Positions 16,877-25,548 of a stretch of DNA of 64,000 bases are shown here, piece by piece; position 1 is the stretch's first letter, and every line of letters begins with the position of its first letter. The translations under genes were made by a program, and so were the position numbers. Below the pieces are notes generated by a model. That model did no database searches. It was given only the letters and a program-made list of their open reading frames with translations, and was not told the origin of the DNA. The stretch lies in assembly GCA_963837335.1 (NCBI GenBank), contig CAWINS010000002.1, forward strand, positions 110,093 to 174,092. The letters are read 5' to 3'. Source of the DNA: RYN-230 sp963837335 (lineage in GTDB: Bacteria > Actinomycetota > Actinomycetes > Streptosporangiales > Streptosporangiaceae).

Positions 16877-16908
16877 TACCTCGTAGCTACCGAACGGATA
16901 CTGGACGG

Positions 16909-17703
16909 ATGATGAGCGACGCGCAGGCCGCCCCGACCGCCACCGCGGCCCAGCCGGGCCCCGCCGGTCAGCCGGGCGCTAAGGGCCAGGCGGCCCCGAT
17001 CAGGCGGCTGGACGGCAGCCCGATCCGGGTGCTGGTCGTCGACGACGAGCCGAGCCTGGCTGAGCTGCTGGCCAGTGTGCTGCGTTATGAGGGCTGGGAG
17101 ATCATGACGGCCGGGGACGGGGCGTCGGCGGTCCGGGCTGCCCGCGAGTTCCGGCCCGATGCCGTGGTCCTGGACATCATGCTGCCGGACTTCGATGGCC
17201 TGGAAGTACTGCGCCGGGTGCGGCAGGAATCCCCGCACGTGTGCGTGCTGTTCCTTACGGCCAAGGACGCCGTGGATGACCGGGTGGCCGGGATCACCGC
17301 GGGCGGCGATGACTACGTCACCAAGCCGTTCAGCCTGGAGGAAGTGCTGGCCCGGTTGCGCGGGCTGCTCCGCCGGGCGGGCCTGGCCCGGTCCCGCGGC
17401 GAGATCCAGCTGGTGGTTGGCGACCTGACCATGGACGAAGACGCTCGCGAAGTGCGCCGGGGCGACGAGGTGATCGACCTGACCGCGACCGAGTTTGAGC
17501 TGCTGCGATTCCTGATGCGTAATCCTCGCCGGGTGCTGTCCAAGGCCCAGATCCTGGACCGGGTCTGGAACTATGATTTCGGCGGCCAGGCCCACGTCGT
17601 CGAGCTGTACATCAGCTACCTGCGGAAGAAGATCGACGCGAACCGCGAGCCACTGATCCATACCGTCCGCGGCGTCGGGTACGTGCTCAAGCCCGCGAGT
17701 TAA
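16909..17703 (+). CDS. OmpR/PhoB-family response regulator
   Basis: A 264-residue two-domain regulator. The receiver domain starts after a 35-residue Ala/Pro leader: VLVVDDEPSL (acidic pocket), the phospho-acceptor Asp in VVLDIMLPDFDGL near residue 89, FLTAKDA and YVTKPFSLEE. The C-terminal winged helix contains LTATEFELLRFLMRNPRRVL, ILDRVWNYDFGG and the recognition-helix region VVELYISYLRKKID, ending with the HTVRGVGYVL wing. It is followed 10 bases later by its kinase. Likely targets are the 11-base repeats in front of itself and of the electron-transfer genes. Confidence 0.95.
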   Translation: MMSDAQAAPTATAAQPGPAGQPGAKGQAAPIRRLDGSPIRVLVVDDEPSLAELLASVLRYEGWEIMTAGDGASAVRAAREFRPDAVVLDIMLPDFDGLEVLRRVRQESPHVCVLFLTAKDAVDDRVAGITAGGDDYVTKPFSLEEVLARLRGLLRRAGLARSRGEIQLVVGDLTMDEDAREVRRGDEVIDLTATEFELLRFLMRNPRRVLSKAQILDRVWNYDFGGQAHVVELYISYLRKKIDANREPLIHTVRGVGYVLKPAS

Positions 17704-17713
17704 GGATCTTTTG

Positions 17714-19342
17714 ATGAGCAAGGCCGGCGGCGAGGCCGGTAACGAACCGGGCCGCGGCCCGTCCAGAGGCGCGGAGGGCGACCCCAGACGGCACCCGAGT
17801 CCTTTCCAGCGCTGGCTCGGCCGCCGGACCCTGCGCGGCCGGCTGATCGCCGGGCTGCTCGCCCTGCTCGCCCTGGCCTGCGCCGCCATCGGCCTGGTTA
17901 CCTACGTCGGGCTGCGGCACGGCCTCATGAGCCAGCTCGACCAGCAGCTTGGAGCGGCCAGCACGCGCTACAGCAACTGCCTCGAAGCGGCACCGGACAG
18001 CGACCACAGCGATGGCGGGAATGGACAGAGCCAGGGCCCCCAGCCAGCCGGCGACAGCGATCACGACAACGACAACGTGCCGGGTGCCCCGCAGGGATGC
18101 GGGGATCAGCAGGGCGGCCAGACGTTCAGCGCTGCCCTCGATGGCGACAAAGTGTTCTATCCGACCGTGGCCAACGGCCGCTGCGACTTGACCCAGGCTG
18201 ACTTGACCGCCCTTAAAACGCTCAAGGGGACCACGCAGCCGAAGACCGTCTCGTTCTCCTCGCTCGGCCCCTACCAGCTGATGGCCTCTCCCGCCAGGGA
18301 CGGGACCACAGTGATCACCGGACTGCCCCTCGGCCCGGCGCAGAACATCCTCCAGGACGTGGAGCTCACCGAGGCCGTCGTCTTTGGAGCCACCTTGATC
18401 CTGACCGGTCTGCTCGGCACCGGGTTCGTCCGGCTGTCGCTGCGTCCGCTGCGCCGGGTTGCCGCCACCGCTACCCGGGTCACCGAGCTGCCCCTGGCCA
18501 GTGGCGAGGTAACGCTGGCCGAGCGGGTACCGGACGCTAATCCCCGGACCGAGGTCGGCCAGGTCGGCATGGCGTTCAACCGGATGCTTGGCCACGTCGA
18601 GTCGGCCCTGGGCCGCCGCGCGGCCAGCGAGGCGCGGCTGCGCCGGTTCGCGGCTGACGCCAGCCACGAGCTGCGCACCCCGCTGGCCGCCATCCGCGGC
18701 TATGCCGAGCTTGCCCTGCGCCACCCCGGCCCGGTACCGGCCGACATCGAGCATGCCCTGCAGCGGGTCGAGTCGGAATCGGAGCGGATGAGCGTGCTGG
18801 TGGACGAGTTGCTGCTGCTCGCCCAGCTCGATGCGGGCCGCCCGCTCGCCCAGCAGCCGGTGGACCTGACCCGGCTGGCCATCGACGCGACGAGTGACGC
18901 CCGGGTCGCCGCCGGCGGCCACCGCTGGCTTCTCGAACTGCCGGACGAGCCGATCCTGGTCCGCGGCGACGAGCACCGGCTGCATCAGGTGCTGGCCAAC
19001 CTGATGAGCAACGCGGCCAAGCACACGCCGAAGGACACCGTGGTCACGCTGGCGCTGACGTCCGGCGAGTCACCGGGCACCGTCGAGCTGAGCGTGACCG
19101 ACGATGGGCCCGGCATCCCGGCCGAACTCCAGCCGACCCTGTTCGAGCGCTTCGTCCGCGGCGACTCTTCCCGGGCCCGCGGGACAGGCGGAGCCGCCAG
19201 CACCGGCCTCGGACTGGCCATCGTGGACGCGGTGACCACCGCGCACGGCGGCCAGGTGCGGGTGGAGAGCAAGCCGGGGCGGACCCGGTTCCTCATCACG
19301 CTCCCCCGGCTGGACGACTCAAGGCCCAGCCCGGAGCGTTAA
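17714..19342 (+). CDS. Sensor histidine kinase, partner of the upstream regulator
   Basis: A 542-residue membrane kinase. The first transmembrane helix (about 45-65) and the second (about 215-235) bound an extracytoplasmic domain that contains an acidic, His/Asn-rich stretch (DHSDGG, DSDHDNDN) which could bind metal, and two cysteines. Then come HAMP (LRRVAATATRVTEL), HisKA with the phospho-acceptor in FAADASHELRTPLAAIRGYA, and HATPase with NLMSNAAKHTP, DDGPGIPAELQ and GLGLAIVDAVTTAHGG. The ATG at 17714 has AAGGAT upstream. The acidic sensor loop and the redox cluster nearby suggest a metal or redox signal, which is inference. Confidence 0.93.
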   Translation: MSKAGGEAGNEPGRGPSRGAEGDPRRHPSPFQRWLGRRTLRGRLIAGLLALLALACAAIGLVTYVGLRHGLMSQLDQQLGAASTRYSNCLEAAPDSDHSDGGNGQSQGPQPAGDSDHDNDNVPGAPQGCGDQQGGQTFSAALDGDKVFYPTVANGRCDLTQADLTALKTLKGTTQPKTVSFSSLGPYQLMASPARDGTTVITGLPLGPAQNILQDVELTEAVVFGATLILTGLLGTGFVRLSLRPLRRVAATATRVTELPLASGEVTLAERVPDANPRTEVGQVGMAFNRMLGHVESALGRRAASEARLRRFAADASHELRTPLAAIRGYAELALRHPGPVPADIEHALQRVESESERMSVLVDELLLLAQLDAGRPLAQQPVDLTRLAIDATSDARVAAGGHRWLLELPDEPILVRGDEHRLHQVLANLMSNAAKHTPKDTVVTLALTSGESPGTVELSVTDDGPGIPAELQPTLFERFVRGDSSRARGTGGAASTGLGLAIVDAVTTAHGGQVRVESKPGRTRFLITLPRLDDSRPSPER

Positions 19343-19603
19343 GTCAGCCTGTGCTCAACTCAGCCTGCGCTTGAGTCAGCTGGGTGCGGTAGTCAGCCTG
19401 GCGCGCGTCGCGGGTTCATAGCCCCGGCAGAGACGGGCCGCAGTCCTGGTCCAGCCGGGATCGCCACGGTAGGAGCATGACTGGCCCACTGGCCCGGCCA
19501 GGCACGGCGGTGTCGTCGCCGATCAGATGTCGATTTGTCGACAAAATCTCGGGCCAGGCCGGGCCGGCCCAGGCCGCGCTGATCCATCCGGAGGAACCGA
19601 GCC
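19343..19603. promoter_or_regulatory. Intergenic region with short repeats and a palindrome
   Basis: GTCAGCCTG and close variants recur four times between 19342 and 19400. Further on, TTTGTCGACAAA (19534-19545) is a perfect 12-base palindrome in a local A/T-rich spot about 60 bases before the glycosyltransferase ATG and is a plausible operator. Confidence 0.35.
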
Positions 19604-21653
19604 ATGAGCGCCATCACTACCGGCCCCCGCCAGCCCACCACGGCGGGCCACTCCGGGCCGGGCCGGGCTACCCGGCTTGCTGCGGGGCCGGGCGGCCGAC
19701 CCGCGCTGGGCCCGTCCGGCCCTTCTCGCCCTGCTGGCGCTGACCGCTCTGCTGTACACGGCCGGGCTGAGCCGCAACGGCTGGGCGAATGACTTCTACT
19801 CCGCCGCCGTGCAGGCGGGCACCAGGAGCTGGAAGGCGTTCTTCTTCGGCTCCTTCGACTCCTCGAGCTTCATCACCGTGGACAAGACCCCGGCTTCGCT
19901 GTGGGCGATGGAGCTGTCCGCCCGGGTGTTCGGCCTGAACTACTGGAGCGTCCTGCTGCCGCAGGCCGCGGCGGGGGTCGCGTCGGTAGCCGTCCTGTAC
20001 GCCGCGGTGCGGCGCTGGTCCGGCCCCGCCGCCGGGCTCATCGCCGCCGGGGTGCTGGCCATCACCCCGGTGGCCACGCTGATGTTCCGGTTCAACAACC
20101 CCGACGCGCTGCTGGTGCTGCTGATGACGGCGGCCGCGTACGCGATGGTCCGGGCCACCGACTCCGGCCGGACACGCTGGATCGTCCTCGCGGGCGCCCT
20201 GCTCGGGTTCGGCTTCCTGGCCAAGATGCTCCAGGCCTTCCTGGTGCTGCCAGCGTTCGCCCTGGTCTACCTGGTAGCCGGGCCGCCGCGGCTGGGCCGG
20301 CGTCTCTGGCAGCTGCTGGCCGGCGGCGCGGCCCTCCTCGTCGCGGCGGGCTGGTGGGTGGCGATCGTGCAGTTCACCCCGGCCGCCGACCGGCCCTACG
20401 TCGGCGGCTCGACCAACGACAGCATCCTGCAGTTGGCCTTGGGCTACAACGGGCTGGGGCGGCTGGACGGCAACGAGACCGGGTCGGTGGGCTTCAATGG
20501 CGGCGGCGCCCCCGCGGGTGGCGCTGGCGGGAGCGCGTTCGGCGGGTCGGCCGGGCTGAGCAGGCTGTTCGCCAGCGAGATGGGCGGCCAGATCAGCTGG
20601 CTTCTGCCCGCCGCGCTGATCGCGCTGGCCACCCTGGTCTGGCTGTCCTGGCGGCGGCCGCGGACCGACCAGGCCCGGGCCGCGGCTCTGCTGTGGGGCG
20701 GCTGGCTCGTCATCACCGGGCTGGTGTTCAGCTATATGAGCGGCATCATCCACCCCTACTACACGGTGGCCCTGGCCCCCGCGATCGGTGCGCTGACCGG
20801 CATCGGCGTGGTCACCACCTGGCGGGCCCGGCGCAGCATGGTCGCCGGGCGGGCGCTCGCCGCCCGCGCGGTCCTGGCCGCGGGCCTGGTCGTGACCGCA
20901 TGGTGGGCCTATGTGCTGCTCGGCCGCTCGGCGGACTGGCTGCCCTGGCTGCGGCCGGTCATCCTGGCCTGCGGCCTGGCCGCGGCGGCGGCCCTGATCG
21001 CCGAGCGCTGGCTCAGCGGCCGGGCCATCCTGCTGTCCACGGCGCCGCTGGCCCTGGTGGCCGGGCTGGCCGGGCCGCTCGCCTACAGCCTCGACACGGC
21101 CGCCACCTCACACAGCGGCGCACTCCCCAGCGCCGGCCCGTCCGTGGCCTCCTTCGGCGGGCCCGGCGGCGGTGGTGGTGGCGGGTTCGGCGGCCGCCAG
21201 CCAGGGAGTACCGCCGGGCGTGCCCCGGGCAGCACGTCCGGGCCACCGGGGCACTTCCCCGGCGGCCAGCGCGGTGGCATCGGCGGCGGCCTGGGCGGCA
21301 ACACCCAGGTCTCCAGCTCCATCACGAAGCTGCTGACCAGCGGCGCCGGGGGCTACCGCTGGGCGGCGGCCACCGTGGGCGCCGAAAGCGCGGCCCCGTT
21401 CCAGCTGGCCAGTGGCGAGCCGATCATGGCGATCGGCGGGTTCAACGGCACCGACCAGGCCCCCACCCTGGCCGAGTTCAAGACGATGGTGGCCGCGCAC
21501 GAGGTGCACTATTTCATCGGCGCGAACGGCCACACGTTCGGTGGCGGCTCCGGCGACGCGGCCCAGATCATCTCCTGGGTGCAATCGCACTTCACCAAGC
21601 AGACCGTCGGCGGCGAGGCCGTCTACAACCTCACCAGCCCCGCCAGTTCCTAA
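19604..21653 (+). CDS. GT39-like glycosyltransferase, membrane (frameshifted near start)
   Basis: After removing one extra G near 19679 the protein is about 682 residues: a Gly/Pro leader, then about ten transmembrane helices of the PMT/ArnT superfamily (PF13231-like). The first luminal loop has NGWANDFYSAAVQAGTRSW (the catalytic Asp position), followed by GSFDSSSFITVDKTP and FRFNNPDALLVLLMTAAAYA. Such enzymes transfer sugars from polyprenyl-phosphate donors to lipids or proteins outside the membrane. A Gly-rich loop (about residues 500-560) separates the membrane part from a soluble C-terminal domain with HEVHYFIGANGHTFGGGSGD. GGAGGAACC precedes the ATG at 19604; without correction translation could only begin at a TTG at 19677. 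Confidence 0.85.
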
Positions 21654-21702
21654 CCCTGGCCGCCTCGGCTCCGGCCCGCCCATGGCACCGGGCCGGGGCG
21701 GG

Positions 21703-22575
21703 TCAGCGGGCGGCGCGGGCGTATGCGGCGGGCGTAATGCCGTAGCAGCGGCGGAACCACCGGGTCAGGTGGGCCTGGTCGGCGAAGCCCGCGTCGGCGG
21801 CGGCCTGCCCGGGCGGCGTCCCCCGGGCCAGCTCCCGCCGGGCGGCCCGGAGCCGCAGCTGACGCTGGTACTCCCCCGGGGCCAGCCCGGCCACGGACCG
21901 GAAGGCCCGGTACGCGGCGTAGCGGCTGCACCCGGCGGCGGCCGCCAGGTCGTCGCCGGAGACCGGCCCGGCGTAGTCCGCGTCGAGCACGTCCCGGACC
22001 CGCCGGGCGATCCGCGTCGTCTCGCCCGCGCCGACCCGGGCCGGGACGGCCGGCCGTCCCGCCGCCACCCGGGCCGCCCGGCCCAGCGCGATGGTCAGCC
22101 GCTCGCCACGCTCCAGTGGGGTGGCGGGCCCGGTCAGCGCGCGGTGCAGCCGCCCCAGCGCCGCGGCGAGCTCGGGGTCCGCCACGACCGGCGTGGCGAA
22201 CAGTGGCCGCCCGGCCGGGCGGCCACCGATGTCGGCCAGGACGTCGGTGACCAGGCCGGGACCGATGTGGATCATCCGGTAGCTGAATCCCTGGCCCGTG
22301 GTGGCGTGGCCGTCGTGCGGATCGTCGGGGTTGAAGGCCATGACCATCCCGGCCGCGCTGGTATGCGCGGCGCCGCGGCAGGTGAACGACTGCGCGCCGG
22401 ACTCGGTGACCCCGAAGGAGTAGGTGTCGTGACTGTGCCGGTGATACACGTGCTCCCGGAAGTGAGCGTGCATGGCTTCCAGCGGCTCATCCGCTGACCG
22501 CCAGTACCTGGACCAGTCCCCATCCACCGGGGTGCGGCTGACGGCCAGGAGGCCCGGGGCCGCGCTTCCGGTCAT
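21703..22575 (-). CDS. AraC-family transcriptional regulator
   Basis: A 290-residue regulator. The N-terminal half is a cupin-type effector domain (EHVYHRHSHDTYSFGVTESG, FNPDDPHDGHATTG); the C-terminal half has the two AraC helix-turn-helix motifs: DDLAAAAGCSRYAAYRAFRS and AAADAGFADQAHLTRWFRRC, ending GITPAAYARAAR. Members with this cupin layout often sense small aromatic or lipid ligands and act on nearby efflux genes. It overlaps the upstream TetR gene by 4 bases (ATGA), so both regulators come from one transcript that faces away from the methyltransferase gene. Confidence 0.9.
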   Translation of the reverse strand: MTGSAAPGLLAVSRTPVDGDWSRYWRSADEPLEAMHAHFREHVYHRHSHDTYSFGVTESGAQSFTCRGAAHTSAAGMVMAFNPDDPHDGHATTGQGFSYRMIHIGPGLVTDVLADIGGRPAGRPLFATPVVADPELAAALGRLHRALTGPATPLERGERLTIALGRAARVAAGRPAVPARVGAGETTRIARRVRDVLDADYAGPVSGDDLAAAAGCSRYAAYRAFRSVAGLAPGEYQRQLRLRAARRELARGTPPGQAAADAGFADQAHLTRWFRRCYGITPAAYARAAR

Positions 22576-23171
22576 GGCCGCGCTTCCGGGGCGACACCAC
22601 CGATGACCGTGGTCACGAGCTTGCGGACGGCTCCAGCCCCGGGCGGGCTCCCTTCCCGGCCGGCGAAGAGCAGATGCGCGGCCCCGATCAGGGTGGGCGC
22701 GAGCGTGTCAACGTCGGCATCCGCGGCGATACGGCCGAGGTCGCGCTCGATGGTGAGGTAGCAGGCGATCATGGCCGTGGCTTCCGTCAGCAGCGGGATA
22801 CCCGCCGGCCTCACCTGGCGCAGCCGGGCCCGCAGCTCATCGCGGGAAATCACGAGGCTGACGATGCCCAGGGCGACGGAGCCGAAGAGCTCCATCAGCG
22901 CATCGGTGAGGTTGCCGGTGACGGTGCCCGTCCCGGCGGAGGCCCGCAGGGCAGCGGCCTGGCCCTCCAGCCGGGCGATGCGGTCCGCCACCAGCTCGGC
23001 GAGGAAGGCGTCGAAGTCGGCGAAGTGCCGGTGCAGGACACCCTTGGCACAGCCTGCCTCCGTGGTGACCGCCCGGCTGGTCAGCGCGTTCGGCCCGTCC
23101 CGGAGCAGGACGCGCTCGGCGGCATCGAAGAGCTGCTCGCGCGCGTCGCGGATGGCCACCCCCGTCGGCAC
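22572..23171 (-). CDS. TetR-family transcriptional regulator
   Basis: A 199-residue repressor: N-terminal helix-turn-helix (ALTSRAVTTEAGCAKGVLHRHF, about residues 29-50, with the usual YxHF-like end as LHRHF) and a helical ligand-binding domain with FGSVALGIVSLVISRDELRA. It is divergent from the methyltransferase gene at 23246, and two near-identical palindromes fill the gap between them; it most likely represses both directions. The AraC gene follows in the same transcript. Confidence 0.92.
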   Translation of the reverse strand: MPTGVAIRDAREQLFDAAERVLLRDGPNALTSRAVTTEAGCAKGVLHRHFADFDAFLAELVADRIARLEGQAAALRASAGTGTVTGNLTDALMELFGSVALGIVSLVISRDELRARLRQVRPAGIPLLTEATAMIACYLTIERDLGRIAADADVDTLAPTLIGAAHLLFAGREGSPPGAGAVRKLVTTVIGGVAPEARP

Positions 23172-23216
23172 CGCACCTCACCTTCCCCGGCCGAGCCCCG
23201 CCCGCCCGGTTGCCCG

Positions 23217-23234
23217 AGTGGGCGCACGCCCACT
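23217..23234. promoter_or_regulatory. TetR operator candidate 1
   Basis: AGTGGGCG-CA-CGCCCACT, perfect 8-base arms around a CA centre. Its centre is exactly 20 bases from that of the second site, so two dimers could bind the same helix face. Confidence 0.6.
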
Positions 23235-23236
23235 AC

Positions 23237-23254
23237 GGTGGGCACATGCCCACT
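23237..23254. promoter_or_regulatory. TetR operator candidate 2, covering the methyltransferase ATG
   Basis: GTGGGCA-CA-TGCCCAC (arms 23238-23244 and 23247-23253) with the same half-site and CA centre as site 1. The ATG of the methyltransferase gene (23246-23248) lies inside it, so bound repressor would cover the transcription or translation start. Confidence 0.6.
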
Positions 23255-24070
23255 ATACCGCCGGGGCGAACGCCTCTTCCTGAGCACGAGCCACGTGAGC
23301 CTCACCAGGCCCGGCAGGTAGCGGAGTCGTTCGGCTCGGACGCCGAACGCTACGACCGGGCCCGGCCCCGCTACCCCGACGCCATGGTGGAGGCGATCCT
23401 CGCCGCCAGTCCCGGCCCGGGCGTCCTGGATGTCGGCTGCGGCACCGGCATAGCGGCCCGGCAGTTCCAGGCGGCCGGCGGCCGGGTGCTCGGGATCGAC
23501 CCCGACCCGCGGATGGCCGACCTGGCGCGGCGGTTCGGGGTCGAGGTCGAGGTGGCCACGTTCGAAGCCTGGGACAGCGGCGGCCGGGTATTCGACGCGG
23601 TCATCGCCGGGCAGGCCTGGCACTGGGTGGACCCGGTCGCCGGCGCGGCCAAGGCAGCGCAGGTGCTCCGGCCGGGCGGGCGGTTCGCGGTGTTCTGGAA
23701 TTCGTTCCGGCCTGCCGCCGAGGTGGGTGAAGCTTTCGCCGCGGTCAACCGGCGCGTGCTGCCCGACTCGCCGCTCAGCCGCGGGGCGATGCCCGGCCCG
23801 GATGCGTATTCGGCGCTGTGCACCAAGGCCGCCGGCGGGATGCGGCAGGCGGGCACGTTCAGCGACCCCCAGGAGTGGCGGTTCGACTGGGACCGGCCCT
23901 ACACCCGCGACGAGTGGCTGGACGTGGTTCCTACCTTCGGCGGCTTCGACCAGTTCCCGCCGGCCAAGCAGGAAGAGCTGCTGACCGGCCTCGGCGCTGC
24001 CATCGACGCGGTGGGGGGCAGCTTCACGATGGGCTACACCGCCGTAGTAGCCACCGCGGTGCGTACCTGA
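23246..24070 (+). CDS. Class I SAM-dependent methyltransferase
   Basis: A 274-residue Rossmann-fold methyltransferase (Methyltransf_11 type). SFGSDAERYDRARPRYPDAM is the family N-terminal block; VLDVGCGTGIAARQF is motif I (SAM binding), VLGIDPDPRM the acidic ribose-binding loop, AGQAWHWVDP and LRPGGRFAVFW the later motifs. The close family includes proteins of unknown small-molecule substrate. No ribosome-binding site is visible before the ATG, which lies inside an operator palindrome, so the mRNA may be leaderless; GTG/ATG codons further in would remove conserved residues. Confidence 0.88.
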   Translation: MPTIPPGRTPLPEHEPREPHQARQVAESFGSDAERYDRARPRYPDAMVEAILAASPGPGVLDVGCGTGIAARQFQAAGGRVLGIDPDPRMADLARRFGVEVEVATFEAWDSGGRVFDAVIAGQAWHWVDPVAGAAKAAQVLRPGGRFAVFWNSFRPAAEVGEAFAAVNRRVLPDSPLSRGAMPGPDAYSALCTKAAGGMRQAGTFSDPQEWRFDWDRPYTRDEWLDVVPTFGGFDQFPPAKQEELLTGLGAAIDAVGGSFTMGYTAVVATAVRT

Positions 24071-24097
24071 TCCGCCGGTCCCGCGGGCGATCTTCCA

Positions 24098-24146
24098 TGA
24101 TCACGGTCAATAAGCGGGCCGCGGGCCCGGAAATTGACCGTGATCA
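24098..24146. terminator. Nested perfect inverted repeat after the methyltransferase gene
   Basis: TGATCACGGTCAAT (24098-24111) is perfectly inverted at 24133-24146, and inside it CGGGCC-GCG-GGCCCG forms a second hairpin separated by symmetric AAG/GAA bulges. It lies 27 bases after the stop. There is no T-run, as is usual for actinomycete terminators. A dispersed repeat is an alternative. Confidence 0.5.
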
Positions 24147-24204
24147 ATGGACGGGGCGCTCATGCGTTCAAGACGGGGCGGCGCCAGGCGGCGAGGCTGG
24201 GGAG

Positions 24205-24615
24205 ATGCGTTTCGATACCAAGATTGCCATCGCGGTCCGCGGGGACCTGGCGGCCTGGCAGCAGCTGAACGTGACGGCGTTCCTGGCCAGCGGGGTAGCC
24301 GCTGGCTGCGACGAGACTATCGGGAAGCCGTACGAAGACGGGTCGGGGCACCGTTACCTGGAGATGTTCCGGCAGCCAGTGCTGGTCTACGCGGCGGACG
24401 GGCCGGGCCTGAGCGCGGTCCGCGAGCGGGCGGCCGCCCGGGAGATGCCCATCGCGATCTACACCGAAGACATGTTCGCCACCGGGCACGACGAAGCCAA
24501 CCGGGCCGTGGTCCGGGCGGTGCCCGGCGATGACCTGCACCTGGCCGGGATCGCGGTGTACGGGCCGCGCAACGCGGTGGACAAGGTGGTCAAGGGCCTG
24601 GCGCTGCACTCCTGA
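24205..24615 (+). CDS. DUF2000 family protein
   Basis: A 136-residue protein of the DUF2000 family (structurally peptidyl-tRNA hydrolase II-like). It opens with FDTKIAIAVRGDLAAWQQLN and continues with VTAFLASGVAA, PVLVYAADG, IAIYTEDMF and the C-terminal GIAVYGPRNAVDKVVKGLAL. The function of the family is unknown. GGGGAG is directly before the ATG. Its last 26 bases overlap the convergent hydrolase gene. Confidence 0.85.
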   Translation: MRFDTKIAIAVRGDLAAWQQLNVTAFLASGVAAGCDETIGKPYEDGSGHRYLEMFRQPVLVYAADGPGLSAVRERAAAREMPIAIYTEDMFATGHDEANRAVVRAVPGDDLHLAGIAVYGPRNAVDKVVKGLALHS

Positions 24616-25525
24616 TCGCTGGCGGGTGGCCCGCCAGGTCGAGCAGGTCATCCAGCACGGTGCCGAACGAGCGCGCGGCGAGGGTCAGGTGACCCTCGCC
24701 CCGGGCCAGGTGAGCCCGGGCTCCCGGGATGTGCCGCGCGAGCCAGGCGCCGTGGCTGAACGGGACCATCCGGTCCTGCTCCCCCTGCCAGATGGCGACC
24801 GGGACGGCGCCCGCCTGCGCCAGCGGGAAGCCCCAGTCGCTGACGAACGCGATGTCGTCGTCCCGCCAGCCGGCGATACCGGCCCGCAGCGCGATCCGGA
24901 ATGACACGGCCAGGTACTCCGCGAACTCCGCGGTGACCACGGCCCGGTCCGCGGCAGAGATCAGGCCGCCCATCTCCTCTGCCACCTGCTGCCCGGTGAC
25001 CTGCCCGAGACCAGCCGCGGCCTCTTCCAGGAACGCGGTGAGCGGGGCCTCCCCCTGCCCGGCCGCGGTGAACTCGGCCACGTTCTCCGGGCCCATCCCG
25101 GCCATCCAGTCCAGGCCTGCGGCCTGGAGCGGGGCCACGCCGGCCAGCGAGGCGGCGGCCAGGCACCGGCCAGGCAGCAGCGCCGCGCACGCCAGTGCGT
25201 GCGGACCGCCGCCGGACCAGCCGACGGTCACGAACTGCCGGGCGCCGAGCCCGTCCAGCACCGCCGCGACGTCGGCCGCCGCATCCGCGATGCGGCGGCC
25301 CGGCCGCGCGGTCGAGTCGCCGTAGCCGGGCCGGGCGTACATCACGGTACGCAGCCCGCGCGCCGCGGCCGCCGCGGCCATGTCCGGGGACGCCACCAGC
25401 CCGCCGGGGGTCCCGTTGTGGAAGAGCAGGACCAGGCCATCCTCCGGGCCGGCGCTCAGTACCTCGAGCTGCCGGCCGCCCGCGGTAGCCAGGATCCGGG
25501 TGCCGGGCGGCGGTTCGTGGACCAT
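24590..25525 (-). CDS. Alpha/beta hydrolase
   Basis: A 311-residue alpha/beta hydrolase with the full catalytic set: VLLFHNGTPGG (oxyanion region), nucleophile serine in VTVGWSGGGPHALAC, acid in AIWQGEQDRMVP and histidine in LARGEGHLTLAA. The family includes haloalkane dehalogenase-like and ester hydrolases; the substrate is unknown. AAGGTG lies 6 bases before the ATG at 25525; a GTG at 25534 is less likely. It ends convergent with the DUF2000 gene and begins 24 bases from the kinase stop, so it may share the kinase transcript. Confidence 0.88.
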   Translation of the reverse strand: MVHEPPPGTRILATAGGRQLEVLSAGPEDGLVLLFHNGTPGGLVASPDMAAAAAARGLRTVMYARPGYGDSTARPGRRIADAAADVAAVLDGLGARQFVTVGWSGGGPHALACAALLPGRCLAAASLAGVAPLQAAGLDWMAGMGPENVAEFTAAGQGEAPLTAFLEEAAAGLGQVTGQQVAEEMGGLISAADRAVVTAEFAEYLAVSFRIALRAGIAGWRDDDIAFVSDWGFPLAQAGAVPVAIWQGEQDRMVPFSHGAWLARHIPGARAHLARGEGHLTLAARSFGTVLDDLLDLAGHPPAIRSAAPGP

Positions 25526-25548
25526 GCTGGTCACCTTAATCGCGGGGG

